A stretch of DNA of 64,000 bases from Haliea salexigens DSM 19537 (GTDB lineage Bacteria > Pseudomonadota > Gammaproteobacteria > Pseudomonadales > Halieaceae), in NCBI RefSeq assembly GCF_000423125.1, contig NZ_AUHJ01000011.1, positions 62,001 to 126,000 on the forward strand. Direction: 5' to 3'. The notes under the pieces are model-generated. The model was not told the origin of the DNA. It searched no databases and worked only from the letters and a program-made list of their open reading frames with translations. The translations under genes and the position numbers were made by a program. Positions 29,263-38,234 of the stretch are shown one piece after another (position 1 is the stretch's first letter; each line of letters begins with the position of its first letter).

Positions 29263-30389
29263 GGGAGCATCAGATCTGGTTCTGGCAGCTGATCATCAGC
29301 CCTCACATGGCCGGCCTTGCAAAAGCAATGGCAGATCGTGGGCACTGGGTGGTCTATGTTGCCCAACACGAGATGACACCACAGCGGGCAGCCCAGGGCT
29401 GGCAGCCTCCTTCATTGGGTGCAGCCCAGTTACGGCTGGTACCAGATGCGGCCAGTGCGTTGGCTCTTGCGGAACAGGCACCTCCTCAGGCAGTACATAT
29501 CTGTCAGGGCATTCGCGGCAACGGGCAGATCGGCCAGGTGCAGCGGCGCTTGGCACAGCTGGGGCGCCGACAATGGGTTGTGATGGAGACGGTAGATGAC
29601 AGCGGCTGGCGCGGTATCGCCAAGCGCCTTGCCTATCGTCTGCGGTTTAGTCGGTATCGCGCGCACCTCGAGGGTGTATTGGCCACGGGCCTGCGCACCC
29701 GGCAGTGGGTGATTGATCGGGGCATGTCCGCCAGCAAGGTCTACCCCTTTGCTTACTTCCTGCCCGAGCCGGAATTGCTGCAAGCCCATGCACCTCTTGA
29801 GTCTACGACAGGAGCGCCTTTTAAAGTGCTGTTTGTGGGGCAGTTCATACAGCTAAAGCGCCTGGACCTGCTGATTGATACGGTGGCATCCATGCATCGC
29901 CGCGATGTGAAATTGGTGGCCGTGGGCTCTGGTCCTTTGGACGCAGAGCTGCAACAGAAAGCCCGACAAAGGCTCGGCGACCGGGTGCAGTGGATCGGCA
30001 GACTGCCCATGGCGGATGTGCACAAACTGATGGCCGAAGTGGACTGCTTGGTGCTGCCCAGTCGTTACGATGGCTGGGGTGCTGTGGTAGTGGAGGCGCT
30101 GATGGCTGGCACGCCTGCGATCTGCAGTGATCGCTGTGGGGCCGCCGAGGCGGTTTTGGCAAGTGGTGTGGGCGGAGTTTTCGGCAGTGGTGATGTGGCA
30201 TCTCTAACTAAGACTTTGAGCGACGTTGTTGAGGCGGATGGGGTCTCCAGGCTACGGCGCCAGAACCTTGCGAGTTGGTCCAAATGTTTTTCTTCCGACA
30301 CGGGCGCCCAGTATTTAGGTCAGATATTGCACCATGTGGAGAGAGGCGAACAACGACCAGCGCCTCCATGGTCGATCGGCATAAGGTGA
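29259..30389 (+). CDS. GT4-family glycosyltransferase
   Basis: The 376-residue protein is a GT-B fold enzyme. The acceptor half begins WFWQLIISPHMAGLAKAMADRGHWVVYV. The donor half begins near residue 187 (FKVLFVGQFIQLKRLDLLID), continues VKLVAVGSGPLDAELQ and VQWIGRLPMADVHKLMAEVD, and has the E-x7-E type loop in LVLPSRYDGWGAVVVEALMAGTP. It should add one sugar of the repeat unit at the cytosolic membrane face. It overlaps the polymerase gene by 4 bases (ATGA). Confidence 0.9.
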   Translation: MREHQIWFWQLIISPHMAGLAKAMADRGHWVVYVAQHEMTPQRAAQGWQPPSLGAAQLRLVPDAASALALAEQAPPQAVHICQGIRGNGQIGQVQRRLAQLGRRQWVVMETVDDSGWRGIAKRLAYRLRFSRYRAHLEGVLATGLRTRQWVIDRGMSASKVYPFAYFLPEPELLQAHAPLESTTGAPFKVLFVGQFIQLKRLDLLIDTVASMHRRDVKLVAVGSGPLDAELQQKARQRLGDRVQWIGRLPMADVHKLMAEVDCLVLPSRYDGWGAVVVEALMAGTPAICSDRCGAAEAVLASGVGGVFGSGDVASLTKTLSDVVEADGVSRLRRQNLASWSKCFSSDTGAQYLGQILHHVERGEQRPAPPWSIGIR

Positions 30390-30425
30390 TTTTACAAGAA
30401 TGATTTTCGGAATCTGCTCTTTATA

Positions 30426-31553
30426 ATGAAATTAATTCACGTAGTACCTCACATTTCAGCCGAGGCATCTGGCCCCTCCTACGCGGTGCCTCGCCTCTGT
30501 CAGGCGATTGCCCGGAGGGGAAACGATGTGACCTTATCGTGCCTTGCCGCTGGTCGAGAAGTGCCAAATGTCACGCTATCGGTGCATGACTCCTGGCCGG
30601 TGCTGCAGCGCTTTGCCGTGTCACCTTCCCAGGCAAACTGGCTGCTACAACAAGCTAAGCAAGTAGATATCATGCACAACCATAGCCTGTGGTCGATGGT
30701 GAATGTAACGGCAGGCTGGGCGGTGCCTGGCAAGCACGCAAAACTGGTGACGTCACCTCGCGGCACACTCTCAGAGTGGGCTTTATCGCATAGCCGATAC
30801 CGGAAAAAGGCGCTTTGGCCACTTCAAAAGCGTGTGCTTGAGCGCGCGGACTTGCTCCATGCTACCAGCGAGGAAGAATATGCGGACATTCGCAGGCTTG
30901 GTTTCAGCGCACCCGTTCTGATCGCCCCGAATGGGATAGATTTACCTGTTTTGCGTGAGCGTCAGTCCAAACCAATCGATCGTGTTTTGTTGTTCTTGTC
31001 TCGTATTCATCCTGTAAAGGGCATAGAAAATTTGCTGGACGCCTGGTCAGGCATGGAAGCCATATTTGGTGAATGGCGTCTCAGCATTGTAGGGCCGGGG
31101 GATGCTGATTATATCAGCTCCCTCAAGATCCGGGCATTGGCACATGGCTTGTCACGGGTTGACTTTGTCGGGCCCCTATACGGTGCAGAGAAAGACATGG
31201 CTTACCGTGAGGCTGATCTTTTTGTACTTCCTACCCATTCAGAAAATTTCGGTATGGTGGTGGCTGAGGCGCTGTCTCATGAATGTCCAGCCATCGTCAC
31301 TCACGGTGCGCCCTGGGCGGGGTTGGAAAAGGAGGGTTGTGGCTGGTGGACACCCAACTCAGTTGAAAGCCTGCAGGCCACGCTTGAGGTGGCCATGGCA
31401 TTGCCCAGAGATGCGCTACATGGGATGGGTGCCAAGGGGCGAAGGTGGATGGAGCGGGATTTTTCGTGGGAGGCTGTTGCTCAGTCCATGGAGGCCGGGT
31501 ATCGGTGGTTGCTTGAGGGTGGTGAGCCGCCAGAGTGTGTGAGGACAGAATGA
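30426..31553 (+). CDS. GT4-family glycosyltransferase
   Basis: The 375-residue GT-B enzyme begins MKLIHVVPHISAEASGPSYAV, a glycine-serine loop typical of GT4. Later motifs are LLFLSRIHPVKGIENLLDAW, WRLSIVGPGDADY, VDFVGPLYGAEKDMAYREAD and the E-x7-E loop in LPTHSENFGMVVAEALSHECP. Sugar and linkage cannot be read. It lies 36 bases after the previous transferase, and its TGA overlaps the ATG of the FkbM gene. Confidence 0.9.
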   Translation: MKLIHVVPHISAEASGPSYAVPRLCQAIARRGNDVTLSCLAAGREVPNVTLSVHDSWPVLQRFAVSPSQANWLLQQAKQVDIMHNHSLWSMVNVTAGWAVPGKHAKLVTSPRGTLSEWALSHSRYRKKALWPLQKRVLERADLLHATSEEEYADIRRLGFSAPVLIAPNGIDLPVLRERQSKPIDRVLLFLSRIHPVKGIENLLDAWSGMEAIFGEWRLSIVGPGDADYISSLKIRALAHGLSRVDFVGPLYGAEKDMAYREADLFVLPTHSENFGMVVAEALSHECPAIVTHGAPWAGLEKEGCGWWTPNSVESLQATLEVAMALPRDALHGMGAKGRRWMERDFSWEAVAQSMEAGYRWLLEGGEPPECVRTE

Positions 31554-32368
31554 GCATCGACCAATCGGAGAATGTAAAACGTACAGGAGCCCTCCGGCGT
31601 TTGGCAGAACATGCGTTGGGTCGGCTCACGTTAACACGGCGCCTTCCCTCAAGTTCTGGAAGTGGATTGATTCGGGTCAGCGCACGGGTAGGCGGCCTCA
31701 AGTATCTGTTTAAGCCAGCCGAAAGTTGGGATCCGGAGCTGATTGAAATCGCAGCAGCTCTGGTGTCGCGCGATGAACATGTCTGGGACGTTGGTGCAAA
31801 CGTTGGCTTGTTCTCAAAGGCCGCTGCATTCCACACAGGTGTTCTAGGCAGTGTGCTATCGATTGAAGCTGACTTTGAGGCTGTCGCCCTTCTGCACAAG
31901 TCGGCACGCAACCACACTTTAGATCACGCTAAAATGACGATTCTTCCTGTTGCTGTTTCTGACAAGACAGGAATTCTAAATTTCGCGATAGCCCGCAGAG
32001 CGCGAGCAGCCAACGCCATCGCCGGATTTGGCTCTAGTCAAACTGGGGGGGTAAGTGAATTGCGGACTTTACCCTGCATGACCATGGACAGTCTGTTGCC
32101 CCATTTTTCAGCGCCCAATGTGCTAAAGATCGATGTGGAAGGCGCCGAGATGCTGGTGTTGCGGGGTGCACTGAAAGTTCTGGAGCAGTGTCGCCCAAAG
32201 ATTTACTGCGAAGTCTCCGCTAGGTCTAGAGAAGAAGCATGTGCTTTTCTTGTGAAGTTAGGCTATGCGGTTTGGGATGGGAAAGGTTACGGACGGGGCG
32301 GGCGCAATCCAGTAACGCCGGATACCAAGAACATCGTTGCTATTCATAGCCGGAGGTGTGGGAATTGA
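31550..32368 (+). CDS. FkbM-family SAM-dependent methyltransferase
   Basis: The 272-residue protein is placed at the ATG at 31550, which overlaps the previous stop (ATGA). It has the SAM-binding VWDVGANVGLFSKAAAF, an acidic VLSIEADFEAVALL strand, and the FkbM motif VLKIDVEGAEMLVLRGA. FkbM enzymes O-methylate sugars or secondary metabolites; here a repeat-unit sugar is the natural target (inference). A G7 run occurs at 32045-32051 within QTGGVSE. Confidence 0.88.
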   Translation: MSIDQSENVKRTGALRRLAEHALGRLTLTRRLPSSSGSGLIRVSARVGGLKYLFKPAESWDPELIEIAAALVSRDEHVWDVGANVGLFSKAAAFHTGVLGSVLSIEADFEAVALLHKSARNHTLDHAKMTILPVAVSDKTGILNFAIARRARAANAIAGFGSSQTGGVSELRTLPCMTMDSLLPHFSAPNVLKIDVEGAEMLVLRGALKVLEQCRPKIYCEVSARSREEACAFLVKLGYAVWDGKGYGRGGRNPVTPDTKNIVAIHSRRCGN

Positions 32369-33291
32369 AAACTCCGTTCAAACAGCCCTTGGCTAATGAC
32401 AGCGTTAAGGTACTGCCCACCGAAGGTGCTGTCCCAGTCGCGGTGATCATGATTTCTTTGAACGAAGCCCACAACATGCAAGCCGTACTGGACAACTTGA
32501 AAGGTTGGGCCCAGGAAGTTTTTCTGGTCGACAGCTATAGTGTTGACGACACGGTCGACATCGCACTGGCCAATGGTGTGCATGTGGTTCAGCGCAAGTT
32601 TCGAGGGTTTGGCGACCAGTGGAACTTTGCGCTTGAAAACCTTCCTGTTCAGGCACCCTGGGTTATGAAGCTGGATCCGGACGAGCGGCTTACCGATAAA
32701 TTAAAGCAGAGTGTCGGAGCCGCAACTGCTCGCAATGCCGCTACCGGGATTTCTTTCAGTCGACGACTCTGGTTCATGGGTAAACCACTGCCTATTCGGC
32801 AGGAAATCGTAAGGGTCTGGAAAGCAGGGCGTTGTCGCTTCACCGATGTATCGGTCAATGAGCACCCGCTAGTTGATGGGGATGTTTGTCATGTTGAGGG
32901 TGACCTGGAGCATCACGATAGCCCGGATTTGCATCACTGGGTTGATAAGCAGAACCACTATTCAACTGCAGAGGCAGTCGCTCGTATGAATCTGGCACTG
33001 GCTGCACCGGCCAAGTTGTTTGGCTCGCATCTTGAGCGGAGAATGTGGATTAAAAAACACTTCGACAAGTTCCCCATGCGCTTTTTTGCGGTATTCCTTT
33101 TCTATTATTGTTACAAAGGGCTGTTTAGAGCGGGTTGGGTTGGCTATACCTGGTCTAAGCTCCGTGCTCATGTGTACTGGATGCGCTATATCAAGTATCG
33201 GGAGATGCTAATAACCAGTAGAGCTTCTACCTCTTCAACTTCAGATCCCTCTGCCAAAGGCCAGCCTGACCTCCGGGTTCCACAATACTGA
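32365..33291 (+). CDS. GT2-family glycosyltransferase (WaaE/KdtX-like)
   Basis: The product is about 308 residues. I prefer the TTG at 32365: ggaggt lies 8 bases upstream and TTGA overlaps the FkbM stop. The in-frame GTG at 32356 sits almost on that RBS. Motifs: VAVIMISLNEAHNM, EVFLVDSYSVDDTVDIA, DQWNFALENL and MKLDPDERL (a DxD variant), with EHHDSPDLHHWVDKQNHYS later. This set resembles LPS-core WaaE-type transferases. A hydrophobic stretch near the C-terminus may contact the membrane. Confidence 0.88.
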   Translation: MKTPFKQPLANDSVKVLPTEGAVPVAVIMISLNEAHNMQAVLDNLKGWAQEVFLVDSYSVDDTVDIALANGVHVVQRKFRGFGDQWNFALENLPVQAPWVMKLDPDERLTDKLKQSVGAATARNAATGISFSRRLWFMGKPLPIRQEIVRVWKAGRCRFTDVSVNEHPLVDGDVCHVEGDLEHHDSPDLHHWVDKQNHYSTAEAVARMNLALAAPAKLFGSHLERRMWIKKHFDKFPMRFFAVFLFYYCYKGLFRAGWVGYTWSKLRAHVYWMRYIKYREMLITSRASTSSTSDPSAKGQPDLRVPQY

Positions 33292-35465
33292 TGAAACAAA
33301 TCCTCCAAAGCCTCAAAGATGGCACCACCCAGCTCGCCGATGTGCCCACTCCTGGCCCGCGCCGTGGTGAGGTGCTGATTCAAACCGCCCGCACCCTGGT
33401 CTCCGCTGGCACCGAGCGCATGCTGGTAGATTTCGGCAAGGCCAACCTGCTCAAAAAGGTGCGCCAGCAGCCGGACAAGGTGCGCATGGTGCTGGACAAG
33501 GTACGCACCGACGGCCTGGCCACCACGCTGGAGGCGGTGCAAAACAAGCTGGATCAGCCCCTGCCCCTGGGTTACTGCAACGTAGGCCAGGTGTTGGATA
33601 GCGGTGGTGAATCGGGCTTTGTCCCCGGTGACCGGGTGGCGAGCAACGGCCACCATGCTGAGGTGGTGGCCGTGCCGCGCAACCTGTGTGCACGTATTCC
33701 CGATGCCGTTAGCGACGAACAGGCGGCTTTTACCGTGCTGGCCGCCATTGGTTTGCAGGGTGTGCGCTTGGTCAATCCCACCCTGGGGGAGTGTGTGGTG
33801 GTGACCGGCCTGGGCCTGATCGGCCTGCTCACGGTGCAGCTGCTGCGCGCCCAGGGCTGCCGGGTGCTGGGCATTGACCTGGATCCGGCGCGCCTGGCCT
33901 TGGCCCGGCAGTTCGGTGCAGTGGTGGTCAATCCCGCTGCGGGCGAGGATGTGCTGGCTGCAGCCACGGCCTTCTCCCGCGGTCGCGGGGTGGACGCGGT
34001 GATCATTACCGCCTCCACCAAGAGCAGCGAACCCGTAAGCCAGGCCGCCACCATGTGCCGGCAGCGCGGTCGCATCGTGTTGGTGGGAATGACAGGGCTG
34101 GAGCTGTCCCGGGCGGATTTCTACGAAAAAGAGCTGACCTTCCAGGTGAGTTGCTCCTACGGCCCTGGCCGCTACGACTCGGCCTACGAGGAGTGCGGCC
34201 AGGATTACCCGGTGGGCTTTGTACGCTGGACAGAGCAGCGCAATTTCGAGGCTGTGCTGGACCTGCTGGCCTCGGGTGCTCTGGATGTGGCCCCCTTGAT
34301 CAGCCATCGCTTTGCCTTGGAGCAGGCGGTGGCAGCTTATGAGTTGTTGTCGTCGGGCGAGCCTTCGCTGGGGATTCTGCTGGAGTACCCCGGTAGTGTT
34401 GCAGAGCTTGGCGACCAGGGTGCCGCGCCACGAGCGGCGGGTGGCCGGGTGGTGCCGCTGTGTGTTGCTGACACCATTGTTTCTGATTCAGTTGTCAAGC
34501 CCGCCCAGGGCGATGTGAACGTGGGCTTTCTCGGCGCCGGCAACTACGCGGGTCGGGTGCTGATTCCGGCCTTCAAGGCCGCCGGCAGCACTTTGTACAA
34601 CGTGGTCAGCAGCGGCGGCGTGAGTTCGGTGTACTACGGCAAGAAGCACGGCTTCCGCCAGGCCTCTACCGACGGCGCTGCCATGCTGGCGGATTCCGGG
34701 GTGAATACCGTGGTTATCGCCACCCGGCACAACGCTCATGCCCGGCAGGTGCTGCAGGCCCTGCAGGCTGGCAAGCATGTCTTCTGCGAAAAGCCCTTGT
34801 GCCTCACCCTTTCGGAGCTGCAGGACATAGAGGCCGAGGCTGCCCAGCGCCCGGAGCAGTTGCTGATGCTGGGCTTCAACCGCCGCTTTGCCCCGCAGGT
34901 GGTGGCTATAAAAGGCCTGCTGGACACCGTGGCAGAGCCCAAGAGCCTGGTGATGACCGTCAACGCAGGGGACATCCCGGCGGACCATTGGGCGCAGGAC
35001 CCGGAGATTGGCGGCGGCCGCATCATTGGCGAGGCCTGCCACTTCATCGACCTGCTGCGGCACCTGGTGGGCGCGCCCATCACCGCCCACCACAGCGTGG
35101 CCCTTGGCCGCCACCCGGCCTTGGCCGTGCGTGATGACAAGGTCACTATCACCCTGACCTTTGCCGATGGCTCGGTGGGCACCATCCACTACCTGGCCAA
35201 TGGCCACAAGGCCTTCCCCAAGGAGCGCCTGGAGGTGTTCTGCGCCGGCGGGGTGCTACAGCTGGACAACTTCCGCAAGCTGCACGGCTGGGGTTGGCCT
35301 GGGTTTCGTTCGCTGAATCTGTGGCGGCAGGACAAGGGGCAGGGCGCCTGTGCCCGCGCCTTTGTGGATGCGGTGCGCGAGGGTGGCCCGGCGCCGATTT
35401 CCCGAGAGGAGATTTTTGAGGTGTCGCGGGTGGTGCTGGAGGTGGCGGAGGGGGTGCGGGGGTAG
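33291..35465 (+). CDS. Bi-domain oxidoreductase: MDR alcohol dehydrogenase fused to Gfo/Idh/MocA
   Basis: The 724-residue protein joins two dehydrogenases. Residues ~1-360 are medium-chain dehydrogenase-like (GEVLIQTARTLVSAGTE, PLGYCNVGQV, Rossmann TGLGLIGLLTVQLL). Residues ~405-724 are Gfo/Idh/MocA-like (VNVGFLGAGNYAGRVLIPAFK, HVFCEKPLCLT, GGGRIIGEACHFIDLLRHL). This fusion is known from EPS clusters, usually beside heparinase-like genes, and is thought to modify a nucleotide sugar or glycan; the substrate is unproven. Its start shares a base with the previous stop (TGATG). Confidence 0.9.
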   Translation: MKQILQSLKDGTTQLADVPTPGPRRGEVLIQTARTLVSAGTERMLVDFGKANLLKKVRQQPDKVRMVLDKVRTDGLATTLEAVQNKLDQPLPLGYCNVGQVLDSGGESGFVPGDRVASNGHHAEVVAVPRNLCARIPDAVSDEQAAFTVLAAIGLQGVRLVNPTLGECVVVTGLGLIGLLTVQLLRAQGCRVLGIDLDPARLALARQFGAVVVNPAAGEDVLAAATAFSRGRGVDAVIITASTKSSEPVSQAATMCRQRGRIVLVGMTGLELSRADFYEKELTFQVSCSYGPGRYDSAYEECGQDYPVGFVRWTEQRNFEAVLDLLASGALDVAPLISHRFALEQAVAAYELLSSGEPSLGILLEYPGSVAELGDQGAAPRAAGGRVVPLCVADTIVSDSVVKPAQGDVNVGFLGAGNYAGRVLIPAFKAAGSTLYNVVSSGGVSSVYYGKKHGFRQASTDGAAMLADSGVNTVVIATRHNAHARQVLQALQAGKHVFCEKPLCLTLSELQDIEAEAAQRPEQLLMLGFNRRFAPQVVAIKGLLDTVAEPKSLVMTVNAGDIPADHWAQDPEIGGGRIIGEACHFIDLLRHLVGAPITAHHSVALGRHPALAVRDDKVTITLTFADGSVGTIHYLANGHKAFPKERLEVFCAGGVLQLDNFRKLHGWGWPGFRSLNLWRQDKGQGACARAFVDAVREGGPAPISREEIFEVSRVVLEVAEGVRG

Positions 35466-35578
35466 GCTTCTGATCGCAGCCGCGGGCGGTCGTTTTTGAT
35501 GTTGGTCTGTGCTATCGCGTTGAGCTATATTAGCCGGCTGGGCTGATTCTTGTCAGAGTGTATGGGAGAAGTGTGCAA

Positions 35579-35842
35579 ATGGCTGACTGCAAAGGAAAAA
35601 AATCAGTGGTGAAGGTGCGGAAATCGAGCCGCAAGGGCGCGTTTGATGACAACAGAAAGCTTCTGCATTTCGCCAAAGTATCGTCTCGCAAAGCCATAGA
35701 GCGCGCGTTTGCTTCCGGCGTCGCTGTCTACTACGTGAAGGACGGCAACCTTATCAAGGAAGAGCCCAACCACGAAGCGCAGATAATCAAAGAAGCTGGG
35801 AAGAAGCCTTTCGATCTTCGAGAGTACCTGTGCCACGGCTGA
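35579..35842 (+). CDS. Small protein, putative antitoxin of the adjacent zeta-type toxin
   Basis: The 87-residue protein has a strongly basic N-terminus (MADCKGKKSVVKVRKSSRKG) and a helix-strand rest (LHFAKVSSRKAIERAFASG, VAVYYVKDGNLIKEEP). I do not recognise the family. The antitoxin call comes from context: it directly precedes, and overlaps by 13 bases, a zeta-toxin-like kinase. The start at 35579 is preferred over 35558 because gggagaag lies between the two. Composition is AT-richer than the flanking dehydrogenase. Confidence 0.65.
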   Translation: MADCKGKKSVVKVRKSSRKGAFDDNRKLLHFAKVSSRKAIERAFASGVAVYYVKDGNLIKEEPNHEAQIIKEAGKKPFDLREYLCHG

Positions 35843-36519
35843 GGTTGATAGCGGGACCGAATGGCGCAGGAAAAACCACACTGCTTCGCACTCTGGTAGA
35901 TGAGGGCGTCCCAGTTGGCCAATACATCAACCCTGATGACATCGCCCGCCATATCGATCTCTCGGCAACACTAAGTCGCTCCCTAAAAAAGGTTGACGAC
36001 AATGCAGAGTGGCCGTCAATAACCCCAACTCTTCGTGACTACTTTTCAGTTTTTCTTGCTCAGACTATAGCCATAGGCTTACGCAAGGACTGGTTGGGCT
36101 ACAACCTGTCTTTGACTTATGAATCTGTGATGAGCCATGCAAGCCACCTGGATTTTGTGGATCAAGCAATTCAGGCAGACTTCGAGCCCTATTTGTATTA
36201 CATCTGCACTTCGGATCCGGATCTTCACATGGGGCGTGTAAAGCAGCGCGTTGCGCAGGGTGGGCACGATGTGCCGGAGGACAGCATAGTGACTCGCTAT
36301 GAGCGAAGCCTGAAATTTTTGGAGCAAATGGCTCGCAAATGCAAAAGGGCTTACTTTTTCGATAACTCGGGCAAGGAGAAACTGCACTTCGCAGAGATCA
36401 CTCCCGATGGCTATCTGGATATTTTTGAAAAGCAATTCGATAAAGCACAGCCGACTTGGTTTGTTGAACACTTGCTGACAAAGTGGTCGAAAGAGCAAGT
36501 GCGCCTCTCCTCCTTGTAA
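35830..36519 (+). CDS. Zeta-toxin-family P-loop kinase
   Basis: The 229-residue protein starts at a GTG inside the end of the small gene. It has Walker A (AGPNGAGKTTLL), the NPDDIARHI segment typical of zeta toxins, YESVMSHASHLDFVDQA, and the late VKQRVAQGGHDVPEDSIVTRYERS block with a DNSG ending, a near-canonical zeta pattern. Characterised zeta toxins phosphorylate UDP-N-acetyl sugars and block peptidoglycan synthesis. The usual FETT segment reads LTYESV. Its TAA shares a base with the heparinase-like start (TAATG). Confidence 0.85.
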   Translation: MPRLRLIAGPNGAGKTTLLRTLVDEGVPVGQYINPDDIARHIDLSATLSRSLKKVDDNAEWPSITPTLRDYFSVFLAQTIAIGLRKDWLGYNLSLTYESVMSHASHLDFVDQAIQADFEPYLYYICTSDPDLHMGRVKQRVAQGGHDVPEDSIVTRYERSLKFLEQMARKCKRAYFFDNSGKEKLHFAEITPDGYLDIFEKQFDKAQPTWFVEHLLTKWSKEQVRLSSL

Positions 36520-38234
36520 TGTCCTTAAACATCGCGTTCCGCTACTGGCACACCTTGCGCCACCTCAAACCCGTGCAGTTTTACGGCAGGCTGTGGTTTC
36601 GCTTCTACCGCCCGCAGCCCGACCTGAGACCCGCGCCGCCGCTGCGCGAGCCAGGTGCTGGCTGGCAGCTGCCGGCCTGTCGCGAGCCCAGCCTGCGCGG
36701 GCCTGAGCTCTTTGTTTTCCTGGGCGAGGAGGGGTGCCTGGCGGACGTCGGCTGGAGCGGTGATGCCCGCAGCAAGCTGTGGCGCTACAACCAGCACTAT
36801 TTTGATGACTTGAATGCCGAAGGTGCCGGGGATCGAAGCGAGTGGCACCAGGCCTTGCTGGCCCGTTGGGTGGCAGAGAACCCAACGGGCCAGGGCGACG
36901 GCTGGGAGCCTTACCCGAGCTCTCTGCGTATCGTCAATTGGGTCAAGTGGGCGCTGGCGGGCAATCAATTGCCGGCCAAGTGTGTTGCCAGCCTGGCGGT
37001 ACAGGCGCGCTGGCTGGCACGCCGCCTGGAGATCCACCTGCTCGGCAATCACCTATTCGCTAACGCCAAGGCACTGGTATTTGCCGGCTGCTTTTTTCAG
37101 GGTGTGGAGGCCGAGCGCTGGCTGCGCACGGGTTTTCGCATTCTGGCCCGCGAGGTGCCGGAACAGATCCTCGCGGACGGCGGTCACTTCGAGCGCAGCA
37201 CGATGTACCACGCCCTGGCGCTGGAGGACATGCTCGATCTTCTCAACCTGCTGCGCTGCCTTGATCAAGCGTCGTCTTCAGCTTCCCCCCTCGAAAACAG
37301 GGCCCTGCACAGTCAGCTCGGCGATTTTCTGCAGGCCTGGCCGGCGCTGATCCAGAAGATGGTCAGTTGGCTGCAGGCCATGTGCCACCCGGATGGAGAG
37401 ATCGCCTTTTTTAATGACGCGGCCTTTGCTATTGCACCGCCCACTTCGTCCTTGTTGGCCTACGTCGACCGCCTGGGTCTTGGTGCGACATCGGCATCGC
37501 CGGATGGTCTTGGCGCCCCGCCGGCCTGGCTGGCCGAATCCGGTTATATTCGCCTTTGCAACGCAAGCGCCGTGTTGCTGTTCGACACAGCCCCCGTGGG
37601 ACCGGATTACCTGCCCGGCCACGGCCACGCTGACACCCTCAGTGTCGAATTGAGCCTGTTCGGGCAGCGAGTATTGGTAAATTCCGGCACCTCCGAGTAT
37701 GGCCTCGGCCCCGAGCGGCTGCGCCAGCGTGGCACCGCCGCACACAATACGGTGGTGGTGAACGGTGAGGATTCCTCGGAAGTCTGGAGCGGCTTTCGCG
37801 TGGCTCGGCGCGCCCGGGTCACTGCTATAGAGGCGCAGCTGCAGGGGCCGGTACAGATGGCAAGCGCCAGCCACGACGGCTATACGTGCCTGCCGAACCG
37901 GGTGGTGGTCGGTCGCGCCATTCGTCTGAAAGTGGAGGCGCTGTTGATTGACGACGAACCCCTGCCTGCCAGCGCGAAGGGCGGTTGTGTCAACGCTGCT
38001 GCCCATTTTCATCTGCACCCGGCGGTGGTCGCCAGCCAGCCCGGCGCTGATGGCCTGGAGCTGCGCCTGCCCAACGGCGAGCGTGTGCGCATGCAGTTTG
38101 ACGGGGCGGCCAGTGTCTCGATAGACGAATCCACCTGGCACCCGCGCTTTGGTGTGGCAGAGCCCAATCGGCGTATTAGCGTGGCGCTGGCATCAGCCCG
38201 TCTGCAAACCCGCATTTCATGGAGTCCGCAGTGA
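36519..38234 (+). CDS. Heparinase II/III (alginate lyase-like) family protein
   Basis: The 571-residue protein has an all-helical toroid half (KLWRYNQHYFDDLNA, WEPYPSSLRIVNWVKWAL, LEIHLLGNHLFANAKAL, ERSTMYHALALEDMLDL) and a beta-sandwich half starting about residue 330 (LPGHGHADTLSVELSLFGQRVLVNSGTSEYG, RGTAAHNTVVVNGEDSSEVW). Catalytic-type residues of the family (His in GHGHAD, Tyr in STMYH) are present. No signal peptide is seen, so it may act in the cytosol, perhaps on lipid-linked glycan. The ATG is coupled to the zeta stop. Confidence 0.9.
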   Translation: MSLNIAFRYWHTLRHLKPVQFYGRLWFRFYRPQPDLRPAPPLREPGAGWQLPACREPSLRGPELFVFLGEEGCLADVGWSGDARSKLWRYNQHYFDDLNAEGAGDRSEWHQALLARWVAENPTGQGDGWEPYPSSLRIVNWVKWALAGNQLPAKCVASLAVQARWLARRLEIHLLGNHLFANAKALVFAGCFFQGVEAERWLRTGFRILAREVPEQILADGGHFERSTMYHALALEDMLDLLNLLRCLDQASSSASPLENRALHSQLGDFLQAWPALIQKMVSWLQAMCHPDGEIAFFNDAAFAIAPPTSSLLAYVDRLGLGATSASPDGLGAPPAWLAESGYIRLCNASAVLLFDTAPVGPDYLPGHGHADTLSVELSLFGQRVLVNSGTSEYGLGPERLRQRGTAAHNTVVVNGEDSSEVWSGFRVARRARVTAIEAQLQGPVQMASASHDGYTCLPNRVVVGRAIRLKVEALLIDDEPLPASAKGGCVNAAAHFHLHPAVVASQPGADGLELRLPNGERVRMQFDGAASVSIDESTWHPRFGVAEPNRRISVALASARLQTRISWSPQ

